From: Pseudidiomarina aestuarii
GTDB lineage: Bacteria; Pseudomonadota; Gammaproteobacteria; Enterobacterales; Alteromonadaceae
Length of the DNA stretch: 64,000 nucleotides
Reading direction: 5' to 3'
NCBI RefSeq assembly: GCF_003987355.1
Contig: NZ_PIPR01000001.1
Span: 372,001 to 436,000, forward strand
Shown: piece by piece, positions 1-6,855 of the stretch
How the letters are laid out: each line of letters starts with the position of its first letter
Position numbering within the stretch: position 1 is the stretch's first letter
Position numbers and translations under genes: made by a program
Notes under the pieces: model-generated
What the model was told of the DNA's origin: nothing
Databases searched by the model: none
The model's input: the letters and a program-made list of their open reading frames with translations, nothing else

Positions 1-111
1 TGGATTCATAACGACCTACTTATCAACATAAACTGGTATTGATAATAACAACCACCGCCACCGATGACATTAGTTTTCAAACAGTTTTCGGAGAATCCCA
101 TACATGCAAAA

Positions 112-1503
112 TCACAGCGCGCGGGCGCGAAAGCGCTTGCCCTTGATTTTGTCGTTGTTGATTAGGGTCAACGCATGCTTGGCAGAAGACTTTTTGACAG
201 CGACAAACGCCCACTGACTTTGAACTTTGATTTTGCCGATGTCGGCCATGGTGAGTTTATTGTCGCGAGTGAGTGCACCAACAATATCACCAGGACGTAA
301 TTTGTCTTTCTTGCCACCACTGAGTTGTAGCGTTACGAGTTCTGCTTGCAACGGTATGCGTCCGGCTGCTGGGTGTGGCAGTGGCTGCAGTTTGATGGGC
401 TCGGCGAAGGTATCTTCGAGTAAGCGCAGTCTGTAGTCGTCTTGTGGGCCAATGAGGGTAACCGCAAGGCCCTCAGCACCTGCACGTCCGGTACGACCAA
501 TACGGTGGGTATGGGTATCGGTGTCGTGAGCCATGTGCACACTAATCACTAAATCGAGTTCGGCGATATCAAGGCCGCGTGCAGCGACATCGGTTGCAAC
601 CAAAACGCGAGCGCTACCGTTGGTGAATTGCACCATCGTTTGGTCACGATCTTTCTGTTCCAAATCACCATGCAAGGCAAGCACACTGTGACCTTTGCCG
701 TGCAGCTTATCGGCGATTGCCTGCGTTTCTGCTTTGGTGTTACAGAACACCATACAATTACCCGGTTGCTGATCAAGAAGCAGTTGGTTGACTGCTTGTG
801 CAGCGGCGGTATCCGCTAAATCATAAAATCGTTGAGTGATTCTCGTAGCGGCTTGAGTCGAGGCGACTTGAATGGATCGCGCGTTCTTGCTGACACGAGC
901 CGTCAACTGTTCAATTTTGTTTGGATAGGTGGCACTAAATAATAAACTCTGGCGTGACGCTGGTGTTGCCGCAATCAGAGCGTTAATCTCGTCTTGAAAG
1001 CCCATTTCTAGCATCCGATCGGCCTCATCTAAAACCAACGTAGCTATCTGATCGAATTGGATACGCTGCAGATTCGCATGATCGAGGATTCGCCCAGGCG
1101 TCCCCACGAGCACATGAGCCCCGTGTTCGAGCGAAGCTATTTGATTGCGTGCCGGAACGCCACCACAGAGCGTTAATACTTTCACGTTCGCCATTGACTT
1201 GGCCAATGTTCGTATGGCTTCTGCGACCTGTTCTGCCAATTCGCGGGTAGGGCACAACACCAGCGCTTGCGGTGCGAATATTCCGATGTTGAGTTTTGCC
1301 AAAATCCCAAGTGCAAAGGCGGCTGTTTTGCCCGATCCTGTTTCTGCCTGAACAAGAACGTCCTCGCCCGCCAAGATGACCGGTAAGCTCAATGCTTGTA
1401 CCTCGGTCATATGCTGAAATCCAGCTTCACTCAAGCTTGATAACAGGGCTGGCGAGAGCTTCAATTCAGTGAAGTTGCGTGGACTAGTGTTTGAATCAGA
1501 CAT
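112..1503 (-). CDS. dbpA: ATP-dependent RNA helicase DbpA
   Basis: DEAD-box helicase acting in 50S ribosomal subunit assembly. All core motifs are visible, numbered from an upstream GTG at 1515: an N-terminal Q-motif region, Walker A AETGSGKT (57-64), PTRELAEQ, TPGRI, DEAD (163-166), SAT, ARGLDI and HRIGRTGR. About 75 C-terminal residues form the DbpA-type RNA-binding domain, which in E. coli recognises hairpin 92 of 23S rRNA and separates DbpA from RhlE or SrmB. The ATG at 1503 (MSDSNT) is preferred over the GTG at 1515 because the four extra residues add nothing to the family alignment; neither start has a strong ribosome binding site. It is divergent from ppiC. Bases 1-111 downstream show no recognisable gene or terminator. 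Confidence 0.95.
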   Translation of the reverse strand: MSDSNTSPRNFTELKLSPALLSSLSEAGFQHMTEVQALSLPVILAGEDVLVQAETGSGKTAAFALGILAKLNIGIFAPQALVLCPTRELAEQVAEAIRTLAKSMANVKVLTLCGGVPARNQIASLEHGAHVLVGTPGRILDHANLQRIQFDQIATLVLDEADRMLEMGFQDEINALIAATPASRQSLLFSATYPNKIEQLTARVSKNARSIQVASTQAATRITQRFYDLADTAAAQAVNQLLLDQQPGNCMVFCNTKAETQAIADKLHGKGHSVLALHGDLEQKDRDQTMVQFTNGSARVLVATDVAARGLDIAELDLVISVHMAHDTDTHTHRIGRTGRAGAEGLAVTLIGPQDDYRLRLLEDTFAEPIKLQPLPHPAAGRIPLQAELVTLQLSGGKKDKLRPGDIVGALTRDNKLTMADIGKIKVQSQWAFVAVKKSSAKHALTLINNDKIKGKRFRARAL

Positions 1504-1629
1504 GCTTACGATCACTTATTGGTGGCTTTGTATTGGCTACATTTAGTTGCGGGCATTGTATCAGAGATATTGGTTGGGACGGATGGTTTGTGTAGACTTC
1601 AATAGTTCTGACAGATTCTAGGAGAGCTC

Positions 1630-1908
1630 ATGGCTCGCGCGCACGCTTTACATATTTTAGTGAAAACCCAAGCCGAAGCAGAACAGCTGAAACAGCAATT
1701 AGCAAAAGGTGCCAAGTTTGGGGACCTAGCGCGCAAATATTCCTTGTGCCCGTCAGCTAAGAAAGGCGGTGATCTGGGTGAGTTTGGTCGTGGTCAAATG
1801 GTTCCCGCTTTCGATAAAGTTGTCTTTAGTAAACCTACCTTAGAAGTTCACGGTCCGGTGAAAACCAAATTTGGTTGGCACCTCATTAAAACACTTTCGA
1901 GGAGTTAG
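1630..1908 (+). CDS. ppiC: Peptidyl-prolyl cis-trans isomerase C (parvulin)
   Basis: Small single-domain parvulin of 92 residues, the same length as E. coli PpiC, catalysing cis-trans isomerisation of prolyl bonds in the cytoplasm. Characteristic segments are ALHILVK at the N-terminus, [13 protein letters not shown] in the middle, [12 protein letters not shown], and the C-terminal FGWHLIK. No signal peptide is present. A ribosome binding site (AGGAGAG) ends a few bases before the ATG. It is transcribed alone, divergently from dbpA, with no obvious terminator after it. Confidence 0.95.
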   Translation: MARAHALHILVKTQAEAEQLKQQLAKGAKFGDLARKYSLCPSAKKGGDLGEFGRGQMVPAFDKVVFSKPTLEVHGPVKTKFGWHLIKTLSRS

Positions 1909-1933
1909 AACTTTACCCAAGCTAAACATCCTA

Positions 1934-1949
1934 TGTGCGTTACCGTACC
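1934..1949. promoter_or_regulatory. Candidate Crp/Fnr-family operator, degenerate copy
   Basis: TGTGCGTTACCGTACC matches the perfect palindrome found at 4159-4174 at 13 of 16 positions, and its left half is identical. It lies about 79 nt before the CsbD-like gene, so that gene may be under the same regulator as the genes near 4.2 kb. The match is seen in the sequence; the function is inferred. Confidence 0.45.
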
Positions 1950-2027
1950 GAATTCCCCACAATAATCCTGCAGACTCTGTCCACAACCAACACATTTTAG
2001 TGTCGGCTGATTAAGATAGAGGTAGTT

Positions 2028-2363
2028 ATGAAAACACAAGATAAACGTCCAGACGGTTCTCATATTAACGAAAACCATAGCGGCAAAACTGCTCAAGGCA
2101 AAACTATTGGTATGCCGGACACGCAGAAAAATGCTGATTCTACCCGTCCGCAACAAACTCAGGTAAAGCAGCAAGCCAACCCGAGTAAACAGCAATGGCA
2201 GCAGCGTGTGCCATCTGCTCAAACTGAGTGGAAAAAGCTTAGTGAAGCTGAGTTGTTGCAATCAAATGGTGATCCAAAGCGCCTAGCTGGTTTGGTTGAG
2301 AAACGTTATGACATCAGCCATTCCGCAGCTGAAACGCAAGTAAATCGTTTTCTAAATAAATAA
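2028..2363 (+). CDS. CsbD-like stress protein with N-terminal extension
   Basis: Protein of 111 residues. The last 45 or so (WKKLSEAELLQSNGD onward, through KRYDISHSAAETQVNRFL) fit the CsbD family of small hydrophilic stress proteins, in which a conserved W..L.E.EL..GD segment precedes an amphipathic helix. Residues 1-65 are polar, rich in Gln, Lys, Asn and Thr, and look disordered; this extension is longer than in typical CsbD proteins of about 60-70 residues. No signal peptide or membrane segment. Molecular function is not established for the family; it is induced by general stress in other bacteria. It sits beside a BON-domain gene and a Crp/Fnr regulator with a likely shared operator upstream. 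Confidence 0.75.
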   Translation: MKTQDKRPDGSHINENHSGKTAQGKTIGMPDTQKNADSTRPQQTQVKQQANPSKQQWQQRVPSAQTEWKKLSEAELLQSNGDPKRLAGLVEKRYDISHSAAETQVNRFLNK

Positions 2364-2384
2364 GGTTAGACCCAGTCTAGCTCG

Positions 2385-2417
2385 ATGCTGATGGCCATAT
2401 ATTTGGGCCGTCAGCAT
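2385..2417 (+). other. Stem-loop between the CsbD-like and BON genes
   Basis: ATGCTGA-T-GGCC pairs with GGCC-G-TCAGCAT around a 9-nt AT-rich loop, giving an 11-bp stem with one mismatch. No T-run follows, so it is a poor intrinsic terminator. It may act as a processing site or partial attenuator between the two stress genes. Confidence 0.5.
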
Positions 2418-2445
2418 ATTTGGCCCTAGTGGTGAGGAATATAGT

Positions 2446-3279
2446 ATGCGTACTTTAACGACAAATGTATTAGTGTCTTCGGCAATAGCTCTAGCGCTTG
2501 GCTTTAGCAACGTTCAAGCATCTGACAAGATCACGCTCGAAGAATCACTAATGAACGCGCGCCAAGAAGCGCAGATTTCTACGACTTATGCTTTAAGTCC
2601 ATATTTACAGACGCATGGGCTTCAAGTTTCAGTTCTCGATGGTAAAGCCATTCTGACCGGTAATGTCTCTGATGAGATTCATAAAGAACTCGCCGGCGCT
2701 ATTGCTGATGGTGTTGATGGCGTAGATAGTGTTGATAACCGTATTGTTGTCGATCGCAATTACCAACGTCCGAGCTCTAATGATGTTCGTGATTATGCAG
2801 ACGTTGTTAGCGATGCGGAAATCAACGCAGCAATTAAATCAAAACTATTATGGAGTAAACATTCTGACGGTATGGATATGGTTGTTGTGACTGAAAATGG
2901 TCATGTTGAATTGACCGGTAATGTTGCCACTCAACAAATGAAACAGCTCGCTCAAAAGCTAGCTCTTGATACCCAAGGTGTGCGCTCTGTCCGAAATGAA
3001 CTTCAGGTGAGTGAAAAAACTATGACTGGGCATGCTTATGGTAAAGACAAAACAGCAGATAATACGATGATAGAGGACAGCTGGATAACCACTAAGGTCA
3101 AATCTAGTCTGCTCTATTCGCGAAATGTATCAGGTTTCGATATCGGTGTAAAAACCAACAAGGGTGTGGTTACTCTCGACGGTTTAGTAAGTAGTGGCAT
3201 CGAGAAAGCGTTAGCGATTGAACTCGCTGAGCATGTTCGCGGTGTCAATAGCGTTGAAGCAAAGGGTCTAGTATTTTAA
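2446..3279 (+). CDS. Periplasmic protein with three BON domains (OsmY-like)
   Basis: Secreted protein of 277 residues. A cleavable signal peptide (hydrophobic core to ...SNVQA, about 25 residues) is followed by three BON domains at roughly 38-105, 126-190 and 212-277, each with the G.V.L.G.V pattern (for example DGKAILTGNVSDE and NGHVELTGNVATQ). BON domains bind phospholipid or membrane surfaces; OsmY, with two, is an osmotic-stress chaperone in the E. coli periplasm. A third copy is unusual compared with OsmY. A ribosome binding site (GTGAGGAAT) precedes the ATG. It is convergent with the Crp/Fnr regulator gene and probably cotranscribed with the CsbD-like gene. Confidence 0.85.
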   Translation: MRTLTTNVLVSSAIALALGFSNVQASDKITLEESLMNARQEAQISTTYALSPYLQTHGLQVSVLDGKAILTGNVSDEIHKELAGAIADGVDGVDSVDNRIVVDRNYQRPSSNDVRDYADVVSDAEINAAIKSKLLWSKHSDGMDMVVVTENGHVELTGNVATQQMKQLAQKLALDTQGVRSVRNELQVSEKTMTGHAYGKDKTADNTMIEDSWITTKVKSSLLYSRNVSGFDIGVKTNKGVVTLDGLVSSGIEKALAIELAEHVRGVNSVEAKGLVF

Positions 3280-3289
3280 AAGACCATCG

Positions 3290-3346
3290 ATAACAGTGAC
3301 GGCGAGCAACTAGTCTTGATGAGTTAGGTGTCGCTGTTACTGTTAT
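3290..3346. terminator. Long hairpin between convergent genes
   Basis: ATAACAGTGACGGCGA (3290-3305) pairs with TCGCTGTTACTGTTAT (3331-3346), with two G-U or mismatch positions, around a 25-nt loop. It lies between the convergent BON gene and the Crp/Fnr gene and probably ends transcription from one or both sides, although the U-run is weak. Confidence 0.5.
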
Positions 3347-3353
3347 TCGACTT

Positions 3354-4100
3354 TCAGCTCATCAAACGTGCGGTTTCTGCTCGAACGACTGCGTAACATT
3401 CACAACAAAGACGTTCAAGCTTAGGACGGTCAGTAACCATAATATGACCTCGGCTATAATCAATCACACCTTGTTTATGCAGACAACCTGCAGCTTCGGT
3501 CACTCCCTCGCGACGAACCCCCAGCATATTGGCGATTAATTCCTGAGTCATGACCAAATGATTGTCTTTGAGTAAATCCAGTGATAGTAACAACCACCGA
3601 CAGAGTTGTTGTTCAATATTGTGGTGACGATTGCAGACAGCTGTTTGCGCCATTTGAGTTAACAATGATTGAATGTAGCGCAATACCAGTAACATCAATT
3701 CACCATGTCGGTTAAATTCATCTTTGATGCGGAGCCGTGGCAATCGATAGGCAAACCCTGAACTTTGCACTACAGCACGACTGGTTGTACTACCGCCTCC
3801 CATAAACAGCGAAACGCCTACCAAACCGTCGTGTCCGACAACTGATATTTCAGCTGATGCTCCGTCTTCTAAAACATAGAGGAGCGATACAATACAGTTG
3901 GTTGGGAAATAAACATGGCGGAGTAACTCTCCAGATTCATAAAGTACTTTTCCCAATGGCATATCAACGAGTTCGAGATAGGGCAGAATTCGCTGCTGCA
4001 CGTCTACAGAGAGCATCTGCAGAATACTATTCTCGATGGGAGAATGGATACCGAGGAAGCCATTAGTTTTATTCGTAATTAACCGATTGGAGTCTGACAT
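3354..4100 (-). CDS. Crp/Fnr-family transcriptional regulator
   Basis: Regulator of 248 residues. Residues about 25-140 form the cyclic-nucleotide-like beta-roll sensor domain (GKVLYESGE, HVYFPTNCIVSLLYVLEDG). A long dimerisation helix follows, and a winged helix-turn-helix occupies about 185-235 (MTQELIANMLGVRREGVTEAAG). There is no N-terminal FNR-type cysteine cluster and the canonical CRP cAMP residues are not evident, so the ligand is unknown. A strong ribosome binding site (AAAGGAT) lies before the ATG. Two copies of a TGTGC-N6-GCACA palindrome lie in the divergent spacer with the 48-codon membrane gene, suggesting autoregulation and control of the neighbouring stress genes. Confidence 0.88.
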   Translation of the reverse strand: MSDSNRLITNKTNGFLGIHSPIENSILQMLSVDVQQRILPYLELVDMPLGKVLYESGELLRHVYFPTNCIVSLLYVLEDGASAEISVVGHDGLVGVSLFMGGGSTTSRAVVQSSGFAYRLPRLRIKDEFNRHGELMLLVLRYIQSLLTQMAQTAVCNRHHNIEQQLCRWLLLSLDLLKDNHLVMTQELIANMLGVRREGVTEAAGCLHKQGVIDYSRGHIMVTDRPKLERLCCECYAVVRAETARLMS

Positions 4101-4158
4101 AATTCCGATCCTTTCTAGGTCTTAATTTATCAGAGTACAGGTCGCGGAAAGCAGGAAC

Positions 4159-4174
4159 TGTGCGTTAACGCACA
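4159..4174. promoter_or_regulatory. Perfect 16-bp palindrome, candidate Crp/Fnr operator
   Basis: TGTGCGTTAACGCACA is its own reverse complement. It keeps the CRP/FNR layout of two TGTG half-sites around a 6-bp core but carries C/G where CRP sites have A/T (TGTGA-N6-TCACA). It lies 59 nt before the start of the Crp/Fnr gene, as expected for an autoregulatory site. Confidence 0.65.
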
Positions 4175-4225
4175 CAGATTCATGGTTTCGATTTTGCTTA
4201 AACCTTACTTAAAAAAATATCTATA

Positions 4226-4241
4226 TGTGCGTTAACACACT
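4226..4241. promoter_or_regulatory. Near-perfect copy of the Crp/Fnr operator palindrome
   Basis: TGTGCGTTAACACACT differs from the perfect palindrome at 4159-4174 at two positions. It lies about 66 nt before the 48-codon membrane gene at 4307 and is 67 bp centre to centre from the first copy. It is the probable activator or repressor site for the rightward gene. Confidence 0.6.
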
Positions 4242-4306
4242 GAACAAAGCATAGAGGTTGAGCAAACTACGGAGGGTTAATAGTTTATTCATTGGAGAAC
4301 GCCGTT

Positions 4307-4453
4307 ATGTTAGAAACAATTGTTGTTTTACTCATCATATTATGGGCATTAGGTCTGGTGTCATCTTACACGCTAGGTGGTTTTATCCATATTCTCTTAG
4401 TTGTAGCGCTGGTCGTTATCGTGATTCGCGTTCTACAAGGTCGACGAATTTAA
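4307..4453 (+). CDS. 48-residue membrane protein, lmo0937/DUF5670 type
   Basis: A small gene reading from ATG 4307 to TAA 4451-4453. The product has two predicted membrane segments (LETIVVLLIILWALGLV and FIHILLVVALVVIVIRVL) joined by SSYTLGG and ends in the basic tail QGRRI. The pattern (LW.LGLVS.YT.GGFIHILL, then R..QGRR) is that of the lmo0937/DUF5670 family of very short stress-associated membrane proteins of unknown function. A good ribosome binding site (TTGGAGA) lies 8-14 nt before the ATG. An overlapping reading frame at 4258-4458 is rejected in its favour. A Crp/Fnr-type palindrome lies upstream. Confidence 0.82.
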   Translation: MLETIVVLLIILWALGLVSSYTLGGFIHILLVVALVVIVIRVLQGRRI

Positions 4454-4489
4454 ATTGAGGATATTTGTTAATCTTTATTTAGTCACTCG

Positions 4490-4516
4490 TTGATAATTAA
4501 TAGTCAGGCGTATAAT
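4490..4516 (+). promoter_or_regulatory. Possible sigma-70 promoter
   Basis: TTGATA (4490-4495) and a perfect TATAAT (4511-4516) are separated by a short 15-bp spacer, 36 bp before the secreted TonB-domain gene. The -10 is convincing; the -35 assignment is tentative. Confidence 0.45.
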
Positions 4517-4551
4517 CTTGACTCAGAAAATCAACAAAAAGGTCAGATTAA

Positions 4552-5001
4552 ATGAAACGATTAATGCTGAGTACTGCGGCAGTATTCTTGGGGCTAATTG
4601 CTGTACCTGGGGTCCATGCGCAGGTTGCGGGTAGCGCGCATGTCAAACTCAGTCAGCTTGACCCCGCTGCGGAACAGGCTTTGTGGTCTCGCGAAAAGGA
4701 TTTTCCAGTTGCGTATCCAATTGAATTGGCGATGGATGGCATTACCGGCTGCGCGGTATTAGAAGTTAAAGTGGATAGCGACGGTGTTACAGATGCGATT
4801 GAACTGGTTAGCGGTGTGCCGAGTCGTGAAATGAAGTTTTCTGCACCGAAGTTGGTTCGTAGTTGGGACTGGGTCAACAGAACCGAGCGTCCTAATGCTG
4901 CAGAAACTAAGCTTATTCGCCTCGATTTTTGCATGGAACGCGGTGATGAAAGCGCAGCTATTGCCGCCTGCGAAGCGCAAGCCAAATTGGAATGTCGGTA
5001 A
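4552..5001 (+). CDS. Periplasmic protein with a lone TonB C-terminal-like domain
   Basis: Product of 149 residues with a signal peptide (cleavage after about VHA, residue 23). Residues 54-110 (YPIELAMDGITGCAVLEVKVDSDG and following) resemble the TonB C-terminal fold, in which a Y/P start, a G.A...V.VD..G strand pair and a W near the end are typical. No TonB transmembrane anchor or Pro-rich spacer is present, so this is not a functional energy transducer. Four cysteines (67, 127, 140, 148) could form two disulfides. Function unknown. Confidence 0.7.
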   Translation: MKRLMLSTAAVFLGLIAVPGVHAQVAGSAHVKLSQLDPAAEQALWSREKDFPVAYPIELAMDGITGCAVLEVKVDSDGVTDAIELVSGVPSREMKFSAPKLVRSWDWVNRTERPNAAETKLIRLDFCMERGDESAAIAACEAQAKLECR

Positions 5002-5015
5002 ATAAAGCGAGAAAG

Positions 5016-5092
5016 TGGTGCGTCCGAGTAGACTCGAACTACCGACCCCTACCATGTCAAGGTAGTGCTCTAACCAACTGAGCTACGGACGC
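5016..5092 (-). tRNA. tRNA-Val (anticodon GAC)
   Basis: A 77-nt cloverleaf including an encoded CCA. The acceptor arms GCGTCCG and CGGACGC pair perfectly. The D arm is GCTC/GAGC, the anticodon arm CTACC/GGTAG encloses the loop TTGACAT, and the T arm has TTCGAGT. The sequence is nearly that of E. coli tRNA-Val(GAC), with compensated changes in the anticodon and T stems. It is a solitary tRNA gene converging on the TonB-domain gene. Confidence 0.97.
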
Positions 5093-5217
5093 ACATTCTA
5101 AAGCAGAAGTTCGCAAGCGCGAACGGCCGCTATATTAGTCATTTGGCGGTACGGGTGCAAGTGGTTTTTCACCTACACCCGTTTGTTTGCTTGAAATGTG
5201 TGCAGTATTAGCCAGCA

Positions 5218-6774
5218 TTAAAAGCCCAATGGAATACCTAAAGTAAAGAACGCGACGAGCAGGGCACTCCAGACCACCATAAATGCCAAAGAATAGGGCA
5301 GCATCATGGCAATCATTTCCCCAAAGGTGAGTTGCGGATTGTATTTGCGCATAAAGGCAAGAATAATGCCTGCATAACTCATCATCGGTGTGATGATGTT
5401 GGTCGATGAGTCGGCTAAGCGGAACGCAGCTGCCACTAAATCGGGCGTCATTTCGCTATTTACTAGGTACAACATCGGAATAAAGATAGGGCCCAGTAAC
5501 ATCCACTTCGAAGTTAAACCACCGACAAAGAGATTGATCAGCGCGGTAACCACAATAAAGCCAAGTAATAACAACACAGGATAAGACTGCAAGCCGAGGT
5601 TGGTCAGTAAAGTGGCACCGAGATAGGTGATGTAGGCGCCCAACCCACTGTGACTGAGCACACCCAAGAAGTTGTAGCAGAAGAATGTGAGCACCAGAAT
5701 ATAGCCCATGGTATCCATCTGTTTGACCATAGCGCGGACGACATCAGGCAAGCCCTTAAATTTTCCACTTGCCACACCGAATGCGATACCGATCACGATA
5801 AAAACAAAGGTGATGAGTAATATTACATTGTTTAGATATGGCGTTACCGTTGTGCCTTCTGCGGTGGTGTAAGGTGCAAGTGGTCCTGCAGCAAGCCCAT
5901 AAATGGCAAGCAGAGCGAGCAGCAAACCTATACCAGCTGCCCGTAAGCCTTTCTTTTCTTCCGGTGTGACGTCAAAGTCAGTGATTTTGAGTTCGTCAGG
6001 CACGGTAAAAGCTTTTTGTTCGAGCCGTGGTTGCACAAACTTTAGAGTAACCCAAGCACCGACAATTCCCAGAACGAAGGTTGAAGCCAAGATAAAGTAG
6101 TAGTTCATTGTGGCGGGAGTCAGCGCTTCGCCCGCAGCATTCACAAAAGGTATGTTTTGCGCTTCGGCAAAAACTTTAGCATTGACGCCGATAATGACGT
6201 CGATAGGCGTCGCTGGAATCAAGTTCGCGCTAAATCCAGCTGAGACGCCGGCAAAGGCTGCAGCCATGCCAATCAATGGATTCTTATTCAAACCGGCGTA
6301 GAGTAAACCCGCTAAAGGAATGAGGATTAGGTAGCCAGCATCTGTGGCAATAGAACTCATAATACCAATGAAAACCAGGAACAAAGGTAACCAATTCATT
6401 GGGAGTCCGCGCGAAACCTTCTTCAGAATAGCCGCGAATAATCCGGAGTGTTCGGCGACACCGACACCAAGCATCACAATCAAGATAACGCCAAGTACAC
6501 CACCACCAAAACCTAGCCAATTGGCTAGAAGAGCGTTGTCAAAAAGCCATACGACGTTTTCCGCGGCCAACATATTTCGAATTTCGTAATTAATCGGCTG
6601 ACCATCGCCACCATAGGTTGTAAAGGTAAGGCCACCAATTGCCCAGGTCAGCACTAATGCACCGATTAGGAAGTAAATAAAGATAATAACGGGATCTGGA
6701 ATTCGTCGTCCGACACGTTCGACAAACGCAATAAAGCCGCCGTTCTCAGCGGCAGAAGGGGATTGTTGTGACAC
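5218..6774 (-). CDS. AbgT-family transporter
   Basis: Inner-membrane protein of 518 residues with about 11-13 hydrophobic segments, close to the 508 residues of E. coli AbgT. Family signatures include the N-terminal RVGRRIPDPVIIFIY, the SSIATDAGYLILIPL segment, the AGVSAGFSANLIPATPIDVIIG loop and the C-terminal DSSTNIITPMMSY. AbgT imports p-aminobenzoyl-glutamate; several relatives (MtrF, YdaH) export sulfonamides or other drugs as antimetabolite pumps. No abgAB peptidase genes are adjacent, so the substrate here cannot be assigned. Transcribed alone, with a ribosome binding site (AAAGGAACA) before the ATG. Confidence 0.9.
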   Translation of the reverse strand: MSQQSPSAAENGGFIAFVERVGRRIPDPVIIFIYFLIGALVLTWAIGGLTFTTYGGDGQPINYEIRNMLAAENVVWLFDNALLANWLGFGGGVLGVILIVMLGVGVAEHSGLFAAILKKVSRGLPMNWLPLFLVFIGIMSSIATDAGYLILIPLAGLLYAGLNKNPLIGMAAAFAGVSAGFSANLIPATPIDVIIGVNAKVFAEAQNIPFVNAAGEALTPATMNYYFILASTFVLGIVGAWVTLKFVQPRLEQKAFTVPDELKITDFDVTPEEKKGLRAAGIGLLLALLAIYGLAAGPLAPYTTAEGTTVTPYLNNVILLITFVFIVIGIAFGVASGKFKGLPDVVRAMVKQMDTMGYILVLTFFCYNFLGVLSHSGLGAYITYLGATLLTNLGLQSYPVLLLLGFIVVTALINLFVGGLTSKWMLLGPIFIPMLYLVNSEMTPDLVAAAFRLADSSTNIITPMMSYAGIILAFMRKYNPQLTFGEMIAMMLPYSLAFMVVWSALLVAFFTLGIPLGF

Positions 6775-6855
6775 CGAAATGTTCCTTTTGAAGTATCGTT
6801 TTTCTTGTTAAGAAACCGATACTAGCTAATTCAAATAGGTGTGTCACGCCACTAT

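Noticed and set aside
1-111. A possible gene fragment at the left edge
   Set aside because: No frame continues from the edge with a recognisable product, and no terminator or promoter is clear.
4258-4458. A 66-codon reading frame on the plus strand
   Set aside because: It overlaps the 48-codon membrane gene in another frame, begins inside the operator region, and its product resembles nothing; the shorter gene has the ribosome binding site and family pattern.
5152-5190. CGGGTG/CACCCG hairpin between tRNA-Val and the AbgT gene
   Set aside because: The stem has an internal loop and on the minus strand, where both neighbours are read, there is no U-run.
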